Both the position numbers and the translations under genes were made by a program. Under the pieces are notes generated by a model that saw nothing but the letters and a program-made list of their open reading frames with translations, ran no database searches and was not told the DNA's origin. Positions 19,813-33,900 of a stretch of DNA of 64,000 nucleotides are shown here, one piece after another. Where the stretch lies: positions 16,165,250 through 16,229,249 of the forward strand of contig JAQNBH010000014.1 of assembly GCA_028752905.1 (NCBI GenBank), read 5' to 3'. Origin of the DNA: Cladorhizidae sp. MBARI D1340-BT2. Lineage: Eukaryota; Porifera; Demospongiae; Poecilosclerida; Cladorhizidae. Numbering within the stretch: the first letter of the stretch is position 1; every line of letters starts with the position of its first letter.

Positions 19813-22800
19813 GTTTGGATGTTGATGTATTGATGGTGTTTTAGCAGAGAATTCCTAATTCCTTGCTACTTGGTAGGATTAGTGGCACTAGCTGGTTTGA
19901 TCTCATGGCCTTTTCTTTGTATCTGTCTATGCAGTATGCTGGTGATCTGCATATCATGCCAAATTCTCTGCGTAGGATCCCCTCATGGTATGAGGCAGGA
20001 AACTTCCAATATAATGCACGCCTGATGGTTGGTGTAGCTCCAGGGTTACTCCTCCTACTCACCGTAACTGGGAAACCGTGAGTGGTCATACTTACAGAAA
20101 TATTCCTGCTTTGCTTAGCTAGCTAGCTACATGTTCACATGAACCAATACTCATTCAAACGCATTCCTGAATTTGACACATTGTGGATGAGATGCACACA
20201 TTCCGATGTCCTCTCACCCAGACCATGCATTTCTCATGCATCTCAGAATTTCCTCCTCGCATAAAACATGTCCTCCCAACCGAGAATCTAGGATTAAGGG
20301 GGAACGAATTCCATAAAATTAATTTCCCAACTGGCCACTTGATCATGTACTTAAGCTGAGTACATTTAGCAAGGTGACAAAGTTTATAGATTTTTAACGG
20401 ACTCTCAGTTGACATAGTGGATACAATGAGTTTCTGGATAATCGTTGACTCACTCAACATTTCGGTTAATCCTCTTGCCTGAAGAAGCTAGAGCATCTAG
20501 CCAAAACTTTGAGTAAATTCATGTTGATTATCGAGAAAGTCACTGTATAGATTTTGTCAAAATTGTATGCAAAGCAGAAGAGAGGATAGTACATGATGAC
20601 GATCCATCTGCAGACTTACATCGAACTGAAGTTTTAGAGAACCTGAAGATGAAGAAGAGCAGTAGCTAAAGTAGAGGCACCAGCTGGAAATCAGTAAACT
20701 CCTCGCCTAGAGCTGGTTTACCTTGACTAACTGTTCCAAGTGATCACGTGAACGCAAATAGGGTGTTTACCTTGACTAACTGTGATCACATGAGCGCAAA
20801 TAGGATGTTTACCGTGACTAACTGTGATCACATGAACGCAAATAGGGTGTTTACCTTGACGAACTAACTGTGATCACGTGAGCACAAATAGGATGTTTAC
20901 CTTGACTAACTGTGATCACATGAACGCAAATAGGATTGGTATGTGTTTACTCAGAATGAATTTTCACTCTTTTTGGCAAGTGAAGCGAGCCCTCAGATGG
21001 TTGGCTGGAAAACTTGGTATTTCCATGCATGGCCTGAGTATGTATCTATGTATATATGCACAAGTATATTCATTGTACATTCTCCCATAAAAAATATGAA
21101 TGGGTCAACTGCAGGGCTTCTGTAACCGGAATGGTTGTCATAGTGAAGAAAAAAATGGCAGCAGATTCAAAGCTAGAGGAAAGAAAACTAGTTGCACAGG
21201 CAGGTTAGAATGGGCCACATGGTTAGTAACTGACAGGAAAGGATGGTGGAGTTTCGTCATGGTAGTTACTCACATGCTCTAGCTTGAGAGGTGAGATATC
21301 ACCTTAAGCATAGGAAAACTAGCCACACCAAACCATACGAAAAATACGGCACAACACGCACACACAAACTTAGTGCACCAAACCATAACCCACCCACCCC
21401 CTCCCTAACCCACTCTCCCCCCTAACCCAACCCACTCTCCCCCCTAACCCAACCCACCCTACTTCTAACCCACCTTCCCCCTAATCAACCTACCCTGCCC
21501 TTAACTCAACCCACCCTAAACAACCCACCCTCCTTCCCCCTGACCCAACCCCCCCTCCCCTAACCCAACCTCCCGACCCTCCCCCTACCCACCTTCCCCC
21601 CGACCCAACCCACCCTAACCCAATCTACCCACCTCTCCCCCTGACCCAACCCACCATCCCCCTGACCCAACCCACCATCCCCCTGACCCACCCCACCCAC
21701 CTTCCCCTGACCCACCCCACCCTCCCCTAACCCAACCCACCTGCCCCTAACTCAACCCACCCTCCCCCTAACCAACTGCAACACCACTTATATATATATA
21801 CATGTGTATACATAGATGACAACACACATAAAAGATGACCAGCTAGCAAAACAAGCCAGCCGGATATAGGCCAAACAAACCAAGACCCTAATACACCCCC
21901 TACCCACCCCACCCCCCAGATCTAGGCCAAACAAACCAAGACCCTAATACCTAATACACCCCCTACCCACCCCACCCCCCAGATATAGGCCAAACAAACC
22001 AAGACCCCCTACCCACCCCGCCCCCCCCAGATATAGGCCAAACAAACCAAGACCCTAATACACCCCCTACCCACCCCACCCCCCAGATATAGGCCAAACA
22101 AACCAAGACCCTAATACACCCCCTACCCACCCCGCCCCCCAGATATAGGCCAAACAAACCAAGACCCTAATACACCCCCTACCCACCCCACCCCCCAGAT
22201 ATAGGCCAAACAAACCAAGACCCATACACCCCCTACCCACCCCGCCCCCCAGATATAGGCCAAACAAACAAGACCATAATACACCCCCTACCCACATCGC
22301 CCCCCCCCCCCCCCCCAGATATAGGCCAAACAAACCAAGACCCTAATACACCCCCTACCCACATCGCCCCCTTCACGAGCCCTCCAATACCACCTCCCCT
22401 GTAAAAATAAAATAATAATATAAATGTGTTTGCACAACTGGAAATGATCGTCTAGGTGAATCTGGAGACTGTCTGAGTGGGCATTTGTGCACATGCCAAT
22501 TATTGAATAAGCTAGAAGTACATGTATGTATGTGCACAGCTCCAATATCAACAGTGCAGCTAGCTGTTCATTTGCCAGAATGGATAAATAAAATACACAG
22601 TTCTTGTCTGTTTCTGCTTGTCTTCCCTTTGAATCCCTGTGAAACTTTGAATCCCTGTGAAACTTGGAACCCCTGTGAAACTTTGAATCCCTGTGAAACC
22701 TGGAACCCCTGTGAAACTTTGAATCCCTGTGAAACTTGGAACCCCTGTGAAACTTTGAATCCCTGTGAAACTTGGAACCCCTGTGAAACTTTGAATCCCT

Positions 22801-24891
22801 GTGAAACTTTGAACCCCTGTGAAACTTTGAATCCCTGTGAAACTTGGAACCCCTGTGAAACTTTGAATCCCTGTGAAACTTGGAACCCCTGTGAAACTTT
22901 GAATCCCTGTGAAACTTTGAATCCCTGTGAAACTTTGAACCCCTGCGAAAATCTGAATCCCTGCAGGAAGCACTTACTGATGACCTCACTCTCAGTGCAG
23001 TTTACTTCCCATCTTCAAGGGGAGATGCTTCAGAGTATTAAATTGTTGACACAGCCATACTTCCACATCTTTGCCACCCCATAATGTGCAGGGCATCAGG
23101 TTGTTCGACCTACCAGTTCTGATCTGCAAGGGAACACATAAATAATATAATTCTTGGCTACTTCCCCATGTCACATCACAACATCATGATGACATCATCA
23201 ATAAGTGTACAGATCAGACTGTATTAGGCCTTCAGCTATGCTAGGGCTAGGATAATGGCTAGAGCAATGCAGCTATGCTAGGGCTATGACAATGGCTAGA
23301 GCAAGGCAGCTATGCTAGGGCTAGGACAATGGCTAGAGCAATGCAGCTATGCTAGGGCTAGGACAATGGCTAGAGCAATGCAGCTATGCTAGGGCTAGGA
23401 CAATGGCTAGAGCAATGTAGCTATGCTAGGGCTAGGACAATGGCTAGAGCAATGCAGCTATGCTAGGGCTAGGACAATGGCTAGAGCAATGCAGCTATGC
23501 TAGGGCCAGGACAATGGCTAGAGCAATGCAGCTATGCTAGGGCTAGGACAATGGCTAGAGCAATGCAGCTATGCTAGGGCTAGGACAATGGCTAGAGCAA
23601 TGCAGCTATGCTAGGGCTAGGACAATGGCTAGAGCAATGCAACTATGCAAGGGCTAGAACAATGGCTAGAGCAATGCAACTATGCTAGGGCTAGGACAAT
23701 GGCTAGAGCAATGCAGCTATGCTAGGGCTAGGACAATGGCTAGAGCAATGCAGCTAGAGCAATGCAGCTATGCTAGGGCTAGGACAATAGCTAGAGCAAT
23801 GCAGCTATGCTAGGGCTAGGACAATGGGTAGAGCAATGCAGCTATGCTAGGGCTAGGACAATGGTTAGAGCAATGCAGCTATGCTAGGGCTATGACAATG
23901 GCCAGCTATGCTAGGGCTAGGACAATGGCTAGAGCAATGCAGCTATGCTAGGGCTAGGACAATGGCTAGAGCAATGCAGCTATGCTAGGGCCAGGACAAT
24001 GGCTAGAGCAATGCAGCTATGCTAGGGCTAGGACAATGGCTAGAGCAATGCAGCTATGCTAGGGCTAGGACAATGGCTAGAGCAAGGCAGCTATGCTAGG
24101 GCTAGGACAATGGCTAGAGCAATGCAGCTACAGTATGCTAGGGTTAGGACAATGGCTAGAGCAATGCAGCTACAGTATGCTAGGGTTAGGACAATGGCTA
24201 GAGCTATGCTAGGGCTAGGACAATGGCTAGAGCAAGGTAGCTATGCTAGGGCTAGGACAATGGCTAGAGCAATGCAGCTATGCTAGGACTAGGACAATGG
24301 CTAGAGCAATGCAGCTATGCTAGGGCTAGGACAATGGCTAGAGCAATGCAGCTATGCTAGGGCTAGGACAATGGCTAGAGCAATGCAGGGCTAGGACAAT
24401 GGCTAGAGCAATGCAGCTATGCTAGGGCTAGGACAATGGCTAGAGCAATGCAGCTATGCTAGGACTAGGACAATGGCTAGAGCAATGCAGCTATGCTAGG
24501 GCTAGGACAATGGCTAGAGCAATGCAGCTATGCTAGGGCTAGGACAATGGCTAGAGCAATGCAGCTATGCTAGGGCTAGGACAATGGCTAGAGCAATGCA
24601 GCTATGCTAGGGCTAGGACAATGGCTAGAGCAATGCAGCTATGCTAGGGCTAGGACAATGGCTAGCGCAATCTATTATGACTTTTTGTTATTTTTAGTTT
24701 CTCAGTCTCTTCTCTCTCCATCACACTTTCACTCGCCACTTAATGTTTGCAATCAGTATTACTGGTGGTCATTCAAACTAGTAGAGCTCGGAGTACTGGC
24801 ACTAAACATAAGCAGAGGTCCACCTCATACGTCCTTCTCATTTTCCTTGGGCGGAGGGAGTGGTAGGTGGTAAGACCAGGGGGGTGGGGGT

Positions 24892-24924
<33 letters not shown>

Positions 24925-27900
24925 CGGGGGGCGAAGGAGAAACCTGCTCTCGTATCAATCCGGATATATGATTCTACTAGTCTAAAGATTCCCCTGTGAA
25001 GCGAAGTTCATAGTGTAGACATAAGGGCACCCAGAAGCTGGACTTGCCTTCTTTATCTTTGGGGTGGGGGTATCTTTGGGGTGGGGGTGTCTTTGGGGTG
25101 TGAGTGTCTTTGGGGTGTGGGTGTCTTCTTTGGGGTGGGGGTATCTTTGTGGTGGGTGTGTCTTTGGGATGGGGGTGTCTTTGGGGTGGGTGTGCCATTG
25201 GGGAGGGGGTATCTTTGGGTGAGGGTATCTTTGGAGTGGGGGTATCTTTGGGGAGGGGGTACCTTTGGGGTGGGGGTATCTTTGGAGTGGGGGTATCTTT
25301 GGGGTGGGGGTATCACTTGGGGTGGGGGTATGTATCTTTGGGGGGTGTCTTTGGGGTGGAAAGGGGGGCTGGCATTTCTGTCTTGTATGACTTGTGTCAT
25401 GCAATTAGTTGCATGCGTAGTTGGTTGCAGGCTTGCTGTTCATTACATTCAATGCATGGAACCTTTTGGGAATTTTAGTAGATCGGACTTCCAAACTTCC
25501 AAATGAAGGGGGGGAAGACTTTTATTTAAAGCGCTCTACGTGCCTATAGATGTAACTCTAACATCGTTCATAAAAATGAGCATATAACCGATCGCTCTAA
25601 ACACTGGATTTAAATATATAATATTAACCTGCACATGCCTAGTGGACTGCTTTAGCGATATAAGTGGGCGAGCAAGCAAAACGAATGAACTTTTTAAATG
25701 GCTGACAGTCCTCGCCTGCCATCATGAATGCTCTCTCGTATTGCTGTATCTGGAAGCTCTTCTTCTTTGGAAAGCTGCACAGTCGTCCATGCTTCCTGGA
25801 ATAACTCGGAATCTCTTCACTTTTGAGGAAAAAACTCGCTCTTGGATGAATTTCTTTGGTTCAAGTTTTGTGAAGAGGTGGAGCGACTTAGCGATGTGTG
25901 CATGTAAGGTTTGTTAGCTTGCCCTAATGGGGCCATTCTCATAGCAAGCTGCAGCAGATTACATTTGCACTCAACTCGAATGATAATGCACATTTTGACC
26001 ATGCCAAAGTAGTTATAGCTATAAATATAATATAGTTGCTATAAAAAGCCACAGATATAAAGTCGGCAGTCCATCAGGTAAGAGGAGGCTAGCACTGATT
26101 ATTATTATTGTTTTTTACCATTTTGTTCCGTTATATTCACTTGCTTATTTGTAGATTTTTCACTGTGTATCTTCCTATATTTTAATTATTAATTATTATT
26201 GCTATTGTTGTTGTTGTTGTTGTGTTATTTTGTATTCTTATTGTTATTATTATATTATTATTTATGGATGTTTTTTTTTACGAAAAAAAAAAATTGCTCA
26301 TATGCTTCCTGCCATTTCCCTTCCATCTTTGGGCTGTGGTTGATTTGATGCCATAGTATGCACGGAATAAACAGCTTAGCATGGACTCCAGGGTGGGAGT
26401 TTACTCCAGGGTGGGAGTTTACTCCAGAGTTTACTCCAGATTCCATTTCTCTTTCTCTTTGGAGTTTTGAAAAGGCTAGTTCGTGAGCTTGGATGTGAAA
26501 GTTTGTATTGCCATACATGGCCTACAATATGCATCTCTGTGTCTCCATGTATTCACTTAAGTTCACCTGTATAAAATATGGGCAGACTTCTTTAAAAATT
26601 TTTTTTTTTAATGAAACGGGCTCGTGTAGAAATGGTTGTCATGGCGAAGAAAACATCGAGAAAATGGCTGCTGAGTCGACAAGGGAAAAGAACTGGATGC
26701 ACATGTGAGTGAGGACGGGCTGCATGGTTAATAATAGGCTGGCAGGAAAGGATGCTGAAGTTCATTCTGACATGCCTACTCAATTGCTCGGCATGCTCTG
26801 GCTTTGGAATGCTTTGGAATGCAGGGAATGTGATTTTTTTGTCTTGATGGTGCAGAGACAATCAATCTCAGTAACGTAGTTTATTATATGGACTGCCACT
26901 CACTCTCGGGCGGTGAGTCCATGAGGGAACTGGCGTAGTTTGTTGGTAGTTCCATTATCTCTTGTGTTATCGTCAGGAATGTGAAAATGCATACGCAGGT
27001 GGTCCCTAAACAAAATGGCAGACAGTAGCAAGTGCCGTTTGATGAGTCCGGATGCAGACCTCGGTCAAGATCCAGACCAAACTTGCACTGCTGGCAATGG
27101 TACGAAGGGGGAAAAAGCATCGCTGCAATGTGACAGTCTGGACAAGGAGCTGGCCTCTCTCCCATGGGTGAAGAGATTCTGTCGGGCGTCTTTCCGTCGA
27201 GAGTTGTAAACGCCAGGAGCTTCCAGGCGAGTTGGAACTTTTGTGGCAGATAGGGCAGAACGGGTAACATCGTTTACGGAGCATTGGTGGAAAGTGATGA
27301 CCCTCGCTGCGGTGACAACCTAACCCTTGTCGGCCTACTTCACCGCCACAAGTGGTGACAAGAATGAGGCCTACAGAGACCGCGGCCAACTGCTACACAG
27401 ATGATGTCATTATTCATGTGCAAGCCAGGAGATCGAGCGTGTGGGGAGCTGGGAGTCGCTACATGTACCTGACTCACACCATGACCCAGCAAGAATGCAG
27501 GCACCAACTCATACATCTGGAGCATCCTCCATAACGTCCTCTTCAGCCTCTGTCATCACAGAGGTAATCGTACACCTTCTGAAGGTGTAGTCTTTTCTTT
27601 CGATGTGTGTGGGGGGGGGGGGGGGGGATAGGGGACAAGTTGTGACCTTTGGACCACTGGGCATTTGCTTCAGTCGGGTAAGTGTAGTTGACGCTCTTGA
27701 GCTGAGAGGTTGGTATACGTGTCAAGCTAGGTCTGAGCAGGAAGAATTGAAGGTGGGCTGTTGCCACTCAGGACCAACTTGGTGAGGGCAACGACCACAA
27801 TTAGCTGCTGGTCACCATCACGTCTGCAGCCTCAAACCATCTGGCCCTCCTGCGGACTCGGCAGGGGGAGTGGATAGTGCGAGAGAGATGTGGTTCTGAA

Positions 27901-30900
27901 ACAGACACCAGCTGAGCGGTGGGTTGCGCTGCAGTGAGTGAGTCCCGAGGGGTCCGGGGATGTTTCTGACCAAGAGCTGCATGGCTTGCATCTGCCATGG
28001 CGTCATGTATGCGTGCAAGCCTCAGCTCCCCTGCAGTCACAGTCCTCCAGCTAGGAAGCTTCTTCCGGCCAGAGAGTCATCACTTGTGTTCTCTCTTCCT
28101 GCCGAGGTTGGAGTTGGGATGCTTGCTTGTGGGATCTTTTGGTGGTAATCTAGTCATCACCAAGTTGCTGATTGCCTGCCGATGCCTAGAGCCACCCTCT
28201 ATACCTCTGCCTGGTTGTCTGGAACACCTACCTCCAAAACACAGCAGACCATCACGCGGTGGATTATTGTCCTTCACAATACTGTCCAGGATTGAAGCAG
28301 CTTCTTCCCACAGTTAATCCTACAGGCCTTTAGGAATATGCTTAAGTAGCCTCGCGGAAGCCTTGGGAGGAATTGGAGGAAAGTTTGGACCTGCAGAGTT
28401 CCCAGGTTGAGGTAGCGAGGAGATGCTCTCCCGTGACCACTTGTGCTGGTGAAACTGGGTGGTGCTTGTTGTGAGGAGATGCTCTCCCGTGACCACTTGT
28501 GCTGGTGAAACTGGGTGGCGCTAACATAGCTTGTTGTGAGGAGATGCACTCCCATGACCACTTGTGCTGGTGAAACTGGGTGGTGTTAACATAGCTTGTT
28601 GTGAGGAGATGCACTCCCATGACCACTTGTGCTGGTGAAACTGGGTGGTGTTAACATAGCTTGTTGTGAGGAGATGCTCTCCCGTGACCACTTGTGCTGG
28701 TGAAACTGGGTGGTGTTAACATAGCTTGTTGTGAGGAGATGCTCTCCCGTGACCACTTGTGCTGGTGAAACTGGGTGGTGTTAACATAGCTTGTTGTGAG
28801 GAGATGCTCTCCCGTGACCACTTGTGCTGGTGAAACTGGGTGGTGTTAACATAGCTTGTTGTGAGGAGATGCTCTCCCGTGACCACTTGTGCTGGTGAAA
28901 CTGGGTGGTGTTAACATAGCTTGTTGTGAGGAGATGCACTCCCATGACCACTTGTGCTGGTGAAACTGGGTGGTGTTAACATAGCTTGTTGTGAGGAGAT
29001 GCTCTCCCGTGACCACTTGTGCTGGTGAAACTGGGTGGTGTTAACATAGCTTGTTGTGAGGAGATGCTCTCCCGTGACCACTTGTGCTGGTGAAACTGGG
29101 TGGTGTTAACATAGCTTGTTGTGAGGAGATGCTCTCCTGTGACCACTTGTGCTGGTGAAACTGGGTGGCGCTAACATAGCTTGTTGTGGCAGGCGGCATG
29201 AAAGCAAGCTCAAACTGGACCATGTTAGTGAATGGCTGCCCCATGAGGGCAATAGTGCTGAGACCAGGTGGCCCAGATAGAGCTAGCCACGAGGGCAATG
29301 GGGCTGAGCCAGGTGGCCCGGCTAGAGCTAGGGCTTATCTGTAAAAGGAAAAGGATTATTATTTGGTAGTGTTTGTTTATTTATTCTAAAAATATATTTT
29401 TTTATTGTTTTAGTTGTAAATTGATTTTTTGTTCTGTTAATTACTCGCCCAGTAGATGGGCGGGGCATAGAATAATAGCACGCTCTGTTGTACTCGGGTT
29501 GAGAAAGGGGAGGAGGGGGTGGGGTGGGGGGGGGGGGGGGTGGTTGTGCTGTCTTGGAACCCGTCTCCTCCAGGTGATTCCATTGCTTCTGGAAGTGCTT
29601 CTGTTGGTGAAGTCGACATAGTCATGTCTGCATACTGGGGAATCCCTTTGCCCATGAGGAAGGGGGCGTGGTGCTCCTCGGTGGACTTATTTCCTACAGA
29701 GTTGTTGCAGACATAACAGGACACAACTTTTGCTGGTTTACTTCTGCAGATGTCACTCTTGTGCCAAATTCCAGCTTGTTTTTAGCATTCCAATGATGTC
29801 AGTGATCGTATGAAGGGTTAATTCAAAGGCTCAATTAAGGGGCACTAGCGCTGTTATTTCGTCTGCTTTAGTCATGACGTCACTTACTTGGCAACCAATT
29901 AGCAATGCCGGGTGCTTGCACAGAGCAATGGGGGACCATGGTGACCAGTGGTAAATCCTCCTGTCTATCCTCTAGACGCAAGATGCACGGACATTTCCCC
30001 ATGCAGGACACCAATAAAGAATTAACAACAAACTTGACAATAGATCTGAGGGAGATGAGGAGCTAAGGTCTCTGTGTCCATTATGGTGTAGGCGCTGAGC
30101 TGTGTTGACCACCCAGGTGAGTTACAGCCATCTCACCCCTGCACAAGCTACTCCTTGAAAGGTTATCCCTTAGTCTTGTGTATTTGCATGCCAAAATTAA
30201 TTGCAGGTTGTGCCCAGCTTATAATTGTCATGTACTTGTAGCCGTGGTTATGTTCTTACGACTACAGAGCTCACTCCTTATCTGCTTTTCTGGTTACCTC
30301 CCCCCTCCCCCCCCTACAAGCCTAGCAGCTCTCCTTCCCTCCTCTCTCTGTTTGGCTAAATAGGGTGTATATGTGGTTTGGTGGCTGGGGAGGAAGGTGG
30401 TGCCTTAGGTGAGCAACTGCCTGGGTCCAGAGAGACTGACAATAAGCACAAATTGTCCCTTGGAATATTTNNNNNNNNNNNNNNNNNNNNNNNNNNNNNN
30501 NNNNNNNNNNNNNNNNNNNNNNNNNNNNNNNNNNNNNNNNNNNNNNNNNNNNNNNNNNNNNNNNNNNNNNGTTGAATTGGCCTTTCAAGGAAAGAAAGTA
30601 AGTTTGGGGGTTTCTAAAAAGTAACTCCCCCCCCCCCCCCCTCCCCTCCTCCCCCAAAGAATTGAAAACCCCCTAACACAACCTCACTTTGGTGACTGCC
30701 CTGCAGCCCTAGCTGCTGTTATGTAGTGGAGTCTGATGGGATGTGAGTGTCGACCTTGTCAAGGAGAGTTGTTGTTTATTCAATTGTTACTATCTTATCT
30801 CTTCCTCACCTTTGTGAGTGTATCTCTACCTGAAAGTGAAGGCTAACATGCGTGGATGTGTCAAGGCTTATTGGGTTGACAGAGACAAAGTGGCGCTGTG

Positions 30901-33900
30901 ATGTTATGCAATCCCTTATTTAGGCCAGACACTGATGTTTTAACCCTTTAGTGTGTGTTTTGTCGTGCTATATTAATCTTATCTGCTTACGGGTTCTATG
31001 TACATGTATATAATTTTCATTTAGTTAAAAAATCCGTGTGTGTGTGTGTGTGTGTAGCATGCTGGGTGCCACTTTGGCCGGCGGTCTCTTCACTCTCCTC
31101 ATTCGTTACATCAAGCATACATGGGTGTGAGTAATTGCAGTGTGTCACATGACCATTACATGATGTCACATGACCATCACATGATCTTTTGACTGTGATG
31201 TATTTAGGACCATTGCTCTGTGTGTTGGTCACGTGGTTGTTCTGGAGATAGTCAATGTCTACTGCATGGCTCCACTCATATGGTACGTAGGTCTGGCATG
31301 GGTAGGGCTACTTCTGATATGGCCAGTCACACCTCACCTTTTGTTGTTGTTGCTGTTGTTGTTGTTGCTGTTGTTGCTGCTGTACAGGCGTTCCCTACTC
31401 AATCTTCCACTCTATGGGATATTTCATATCTTCATAGGCGTCACAGGTAATTACATACTGTACATACTACAAAGTGTCAAATTGCATATAAAAAAGACGA
31501 GAAGTATTCCTCTTCAGCGTCCACTGATGGCTGCTCTGTCTTGGGCTTTCGTATGTTCTGTTTGCATTCGATTTAAGAGGCTGATTCAAGTTCCATTCTG
31601 TTGGTAATTTCGTGTTCTTTGCCCCAATACCAATAACTCATATTTGGTTATTCCGTGCAATTGGTGGCTTTTCTCAGATGCTATCACAGTTTATTAAGTC
31701 AGTTAAACTCGTTCCGGGGAATTGTTTGGGTCATGTTAATCTAATTGGACTGGGCTTTATTTAGATGCAACACCTGCGATCGCCTTGGTGATATCTCAAC
31801 CCTCTTCAGCTGAGGTGGACCATTTACATGAACAAGTTTTGCAGTTACTCGGAATTCAATGTATTGTAGCTGCAAACAGCCGCCAGTGTTGAAGGCATCT
31901 GCCGTGAGAGCGGGGATGTCCTTTTTTAGCAGCTGGTCCAGAGATGCCTTGGCAAACCACGTCGTCATCCATGCATGTTCCAGGTGGTTGTTGCTGCCCA
32001 CCTAATTCTAGCCCCAGCCCCAAACCCTAGCCTCAAACACTAGCCCTAGCTCCAAACTCTAGCCTCAAACACTAGCCCTAGCTCCAAACCCTAGCCTCAA
32101 ACACTAGCCCCAGCCCCAAACCCTAGCCTCAAACACTAGCCCCAGCCCCAAACCCTAGCCTCAAACACTAGCCCTAGCTCCAAACACTAGCCTCAAACAC
32201 TAGCCCCAAACCCTAGCCTCAAACACTAGCCCTAGCTCCAAACCCTAGCCTCAAACACTAGCCCTAGCTCCAAACCCTAGCCTCAAACAATAGTCCTAGC
32301 TCCAAACCCTAGCCTCAAACACTAGCCCTAGCCCCAAACCCTAGCCTCAAACACTAGCCCCTAGCTCTTGTCTCCATTAAGGCAGGCCAAGATCTTTTGG
32401 ACATCCATGGATGACCTTTGGACTGTTCCTAGGACCAAGCATTGAGTGGTCTTGGCATGTTTCAGTCTAGGAGTTCTGGCCATACAAATTGGTGGAATTC
32501 AAAGGATTCCTTAGCCAATTTGTTAATGGCCTTCAGCAATGTACTTTAGACAGGCAGTAGAGAGAGAAATAGTGGGGAAGGGATTTGTTCTGAAGAGGGG
32601 GGTACACCCAACCATATATAGGTTTAGCTCTAAAACATGTCTTCAGGGCTGGGCTCAAAGGAAGAGCATTGCTGCTTCCAACAATCCCTGCAGTCATCTG
32701 CTACATATTAGTGTTACCAGGGTGACTGTAAACAAAATGGCCGCCAGTTACCACACATCAGTGCTAACAGGGCTGCCAGCAAAAAAGAGAGACTGTTGTT
32801 ACCCACCATCATCTTGGTGTGTTGTGGTATCGGACGGTTTGGCCTTGTGTAAGTGGTGGGCACACTTGGTGATTATCCAACAAATAGAACTCGACAGATG
32901 TATTGATATCAGGGAGTGTGCTAGCACTACCTACATTGGTTTAACCCCTGTTTCAAAATGGCAGATGCCAACACAAACACACACACGCACGCACGCACAC
33001 ACAGAGTAAGCACTCTCAGCTACTCACATCGGCCACTCTTAGCTCCCAAAAGACTCCAAGTGTGCCTTGAATCCTTCGCTGAGGTCATCTTCAAGGTCTA
33101 TGTTTCCATCTATCTTTTTATCTTTGCCTCCACGCACACACGCACAACTAGCATGTAAGGTCCACTCATAAAGACACGGGCACTGGAAGACTTCAAGTCA
33201 TATCCACAACTCATCAGCTACTGGACTGTGTTAACAAGAGGTGTGCAGCGGTCACTGTCAATGATGTAATGAAGCTACTGTAATTGGTGAAGTATTTTAT
33301 GACCAGAACTGTAGACAGACTTCTATTTACATGCCTCTGGCTGTGCCGTGCTGTGCAGACTTGGATGTCAACAGCGTTCAGTCAATGAATAATCTTCAAA
33401 CAAAGTAGCAAGAGCAAGCAGCCTCACAACAGTATATGCCCGTGTAGGTGCGTTTGACTTGCTCAATAATCAACTTATATTCGCTAGACATTTCGATGCT
33501 TCAGGAATAATTCAATAAGTAAATGATTATCGAGGTAGTCATTGTGTCCGTACTACGTCAACTGAGAGTTCGTTGAGAGTATCCCTGAGAGAATGCCTGT
33601 GAGCTTGATCAATTAACCTGGCACTGGAGAGTTCTCCTGTGTGACCCTTGTCAAGTCCTTGAAGGAGTCTGAAGCTGATCCCTGGCCGACTCTAATAACA
33701 AACAAAACAGCAAGGTGTGGTGTGTGCCGATGTCAGGAATACCCCGCTAGACAAGACTCCACTAGTCTTGAGCTATTCCTGATGACGCCAAGTTGTTTCT
33801 AAGTAGGACTAGTTATCTCAACTCTTTCCCCCAGACTAACTTGACCAAAATAACCACGCACTTACGCTTATCTCAGCCTTCGTCTTCGACCAGGTATCGT

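Noticed and set aside
22485..23084. Apparent Cys-repeat protein NPCETW/NPCETL (199 codons) and opposite FHRDSK repeat (233 codons)
   Set aside because: An 18-base array with both strands open; it lies in intron 2 of the membrane protein gene.
25000..25500. Gly/Val- and Pro/His-rich frames on both strands
   Set aside because: They arise from the G-rich minisatellite at 25056-25375.
30100..30120. Strong donor-like CACCCAG|GTGAGT as part of an exon between exons 2 and 3
   Set aside because: No preceding open segment gives the phase needed, while exon 2 and exon 3 already join perfectly at phase 2.
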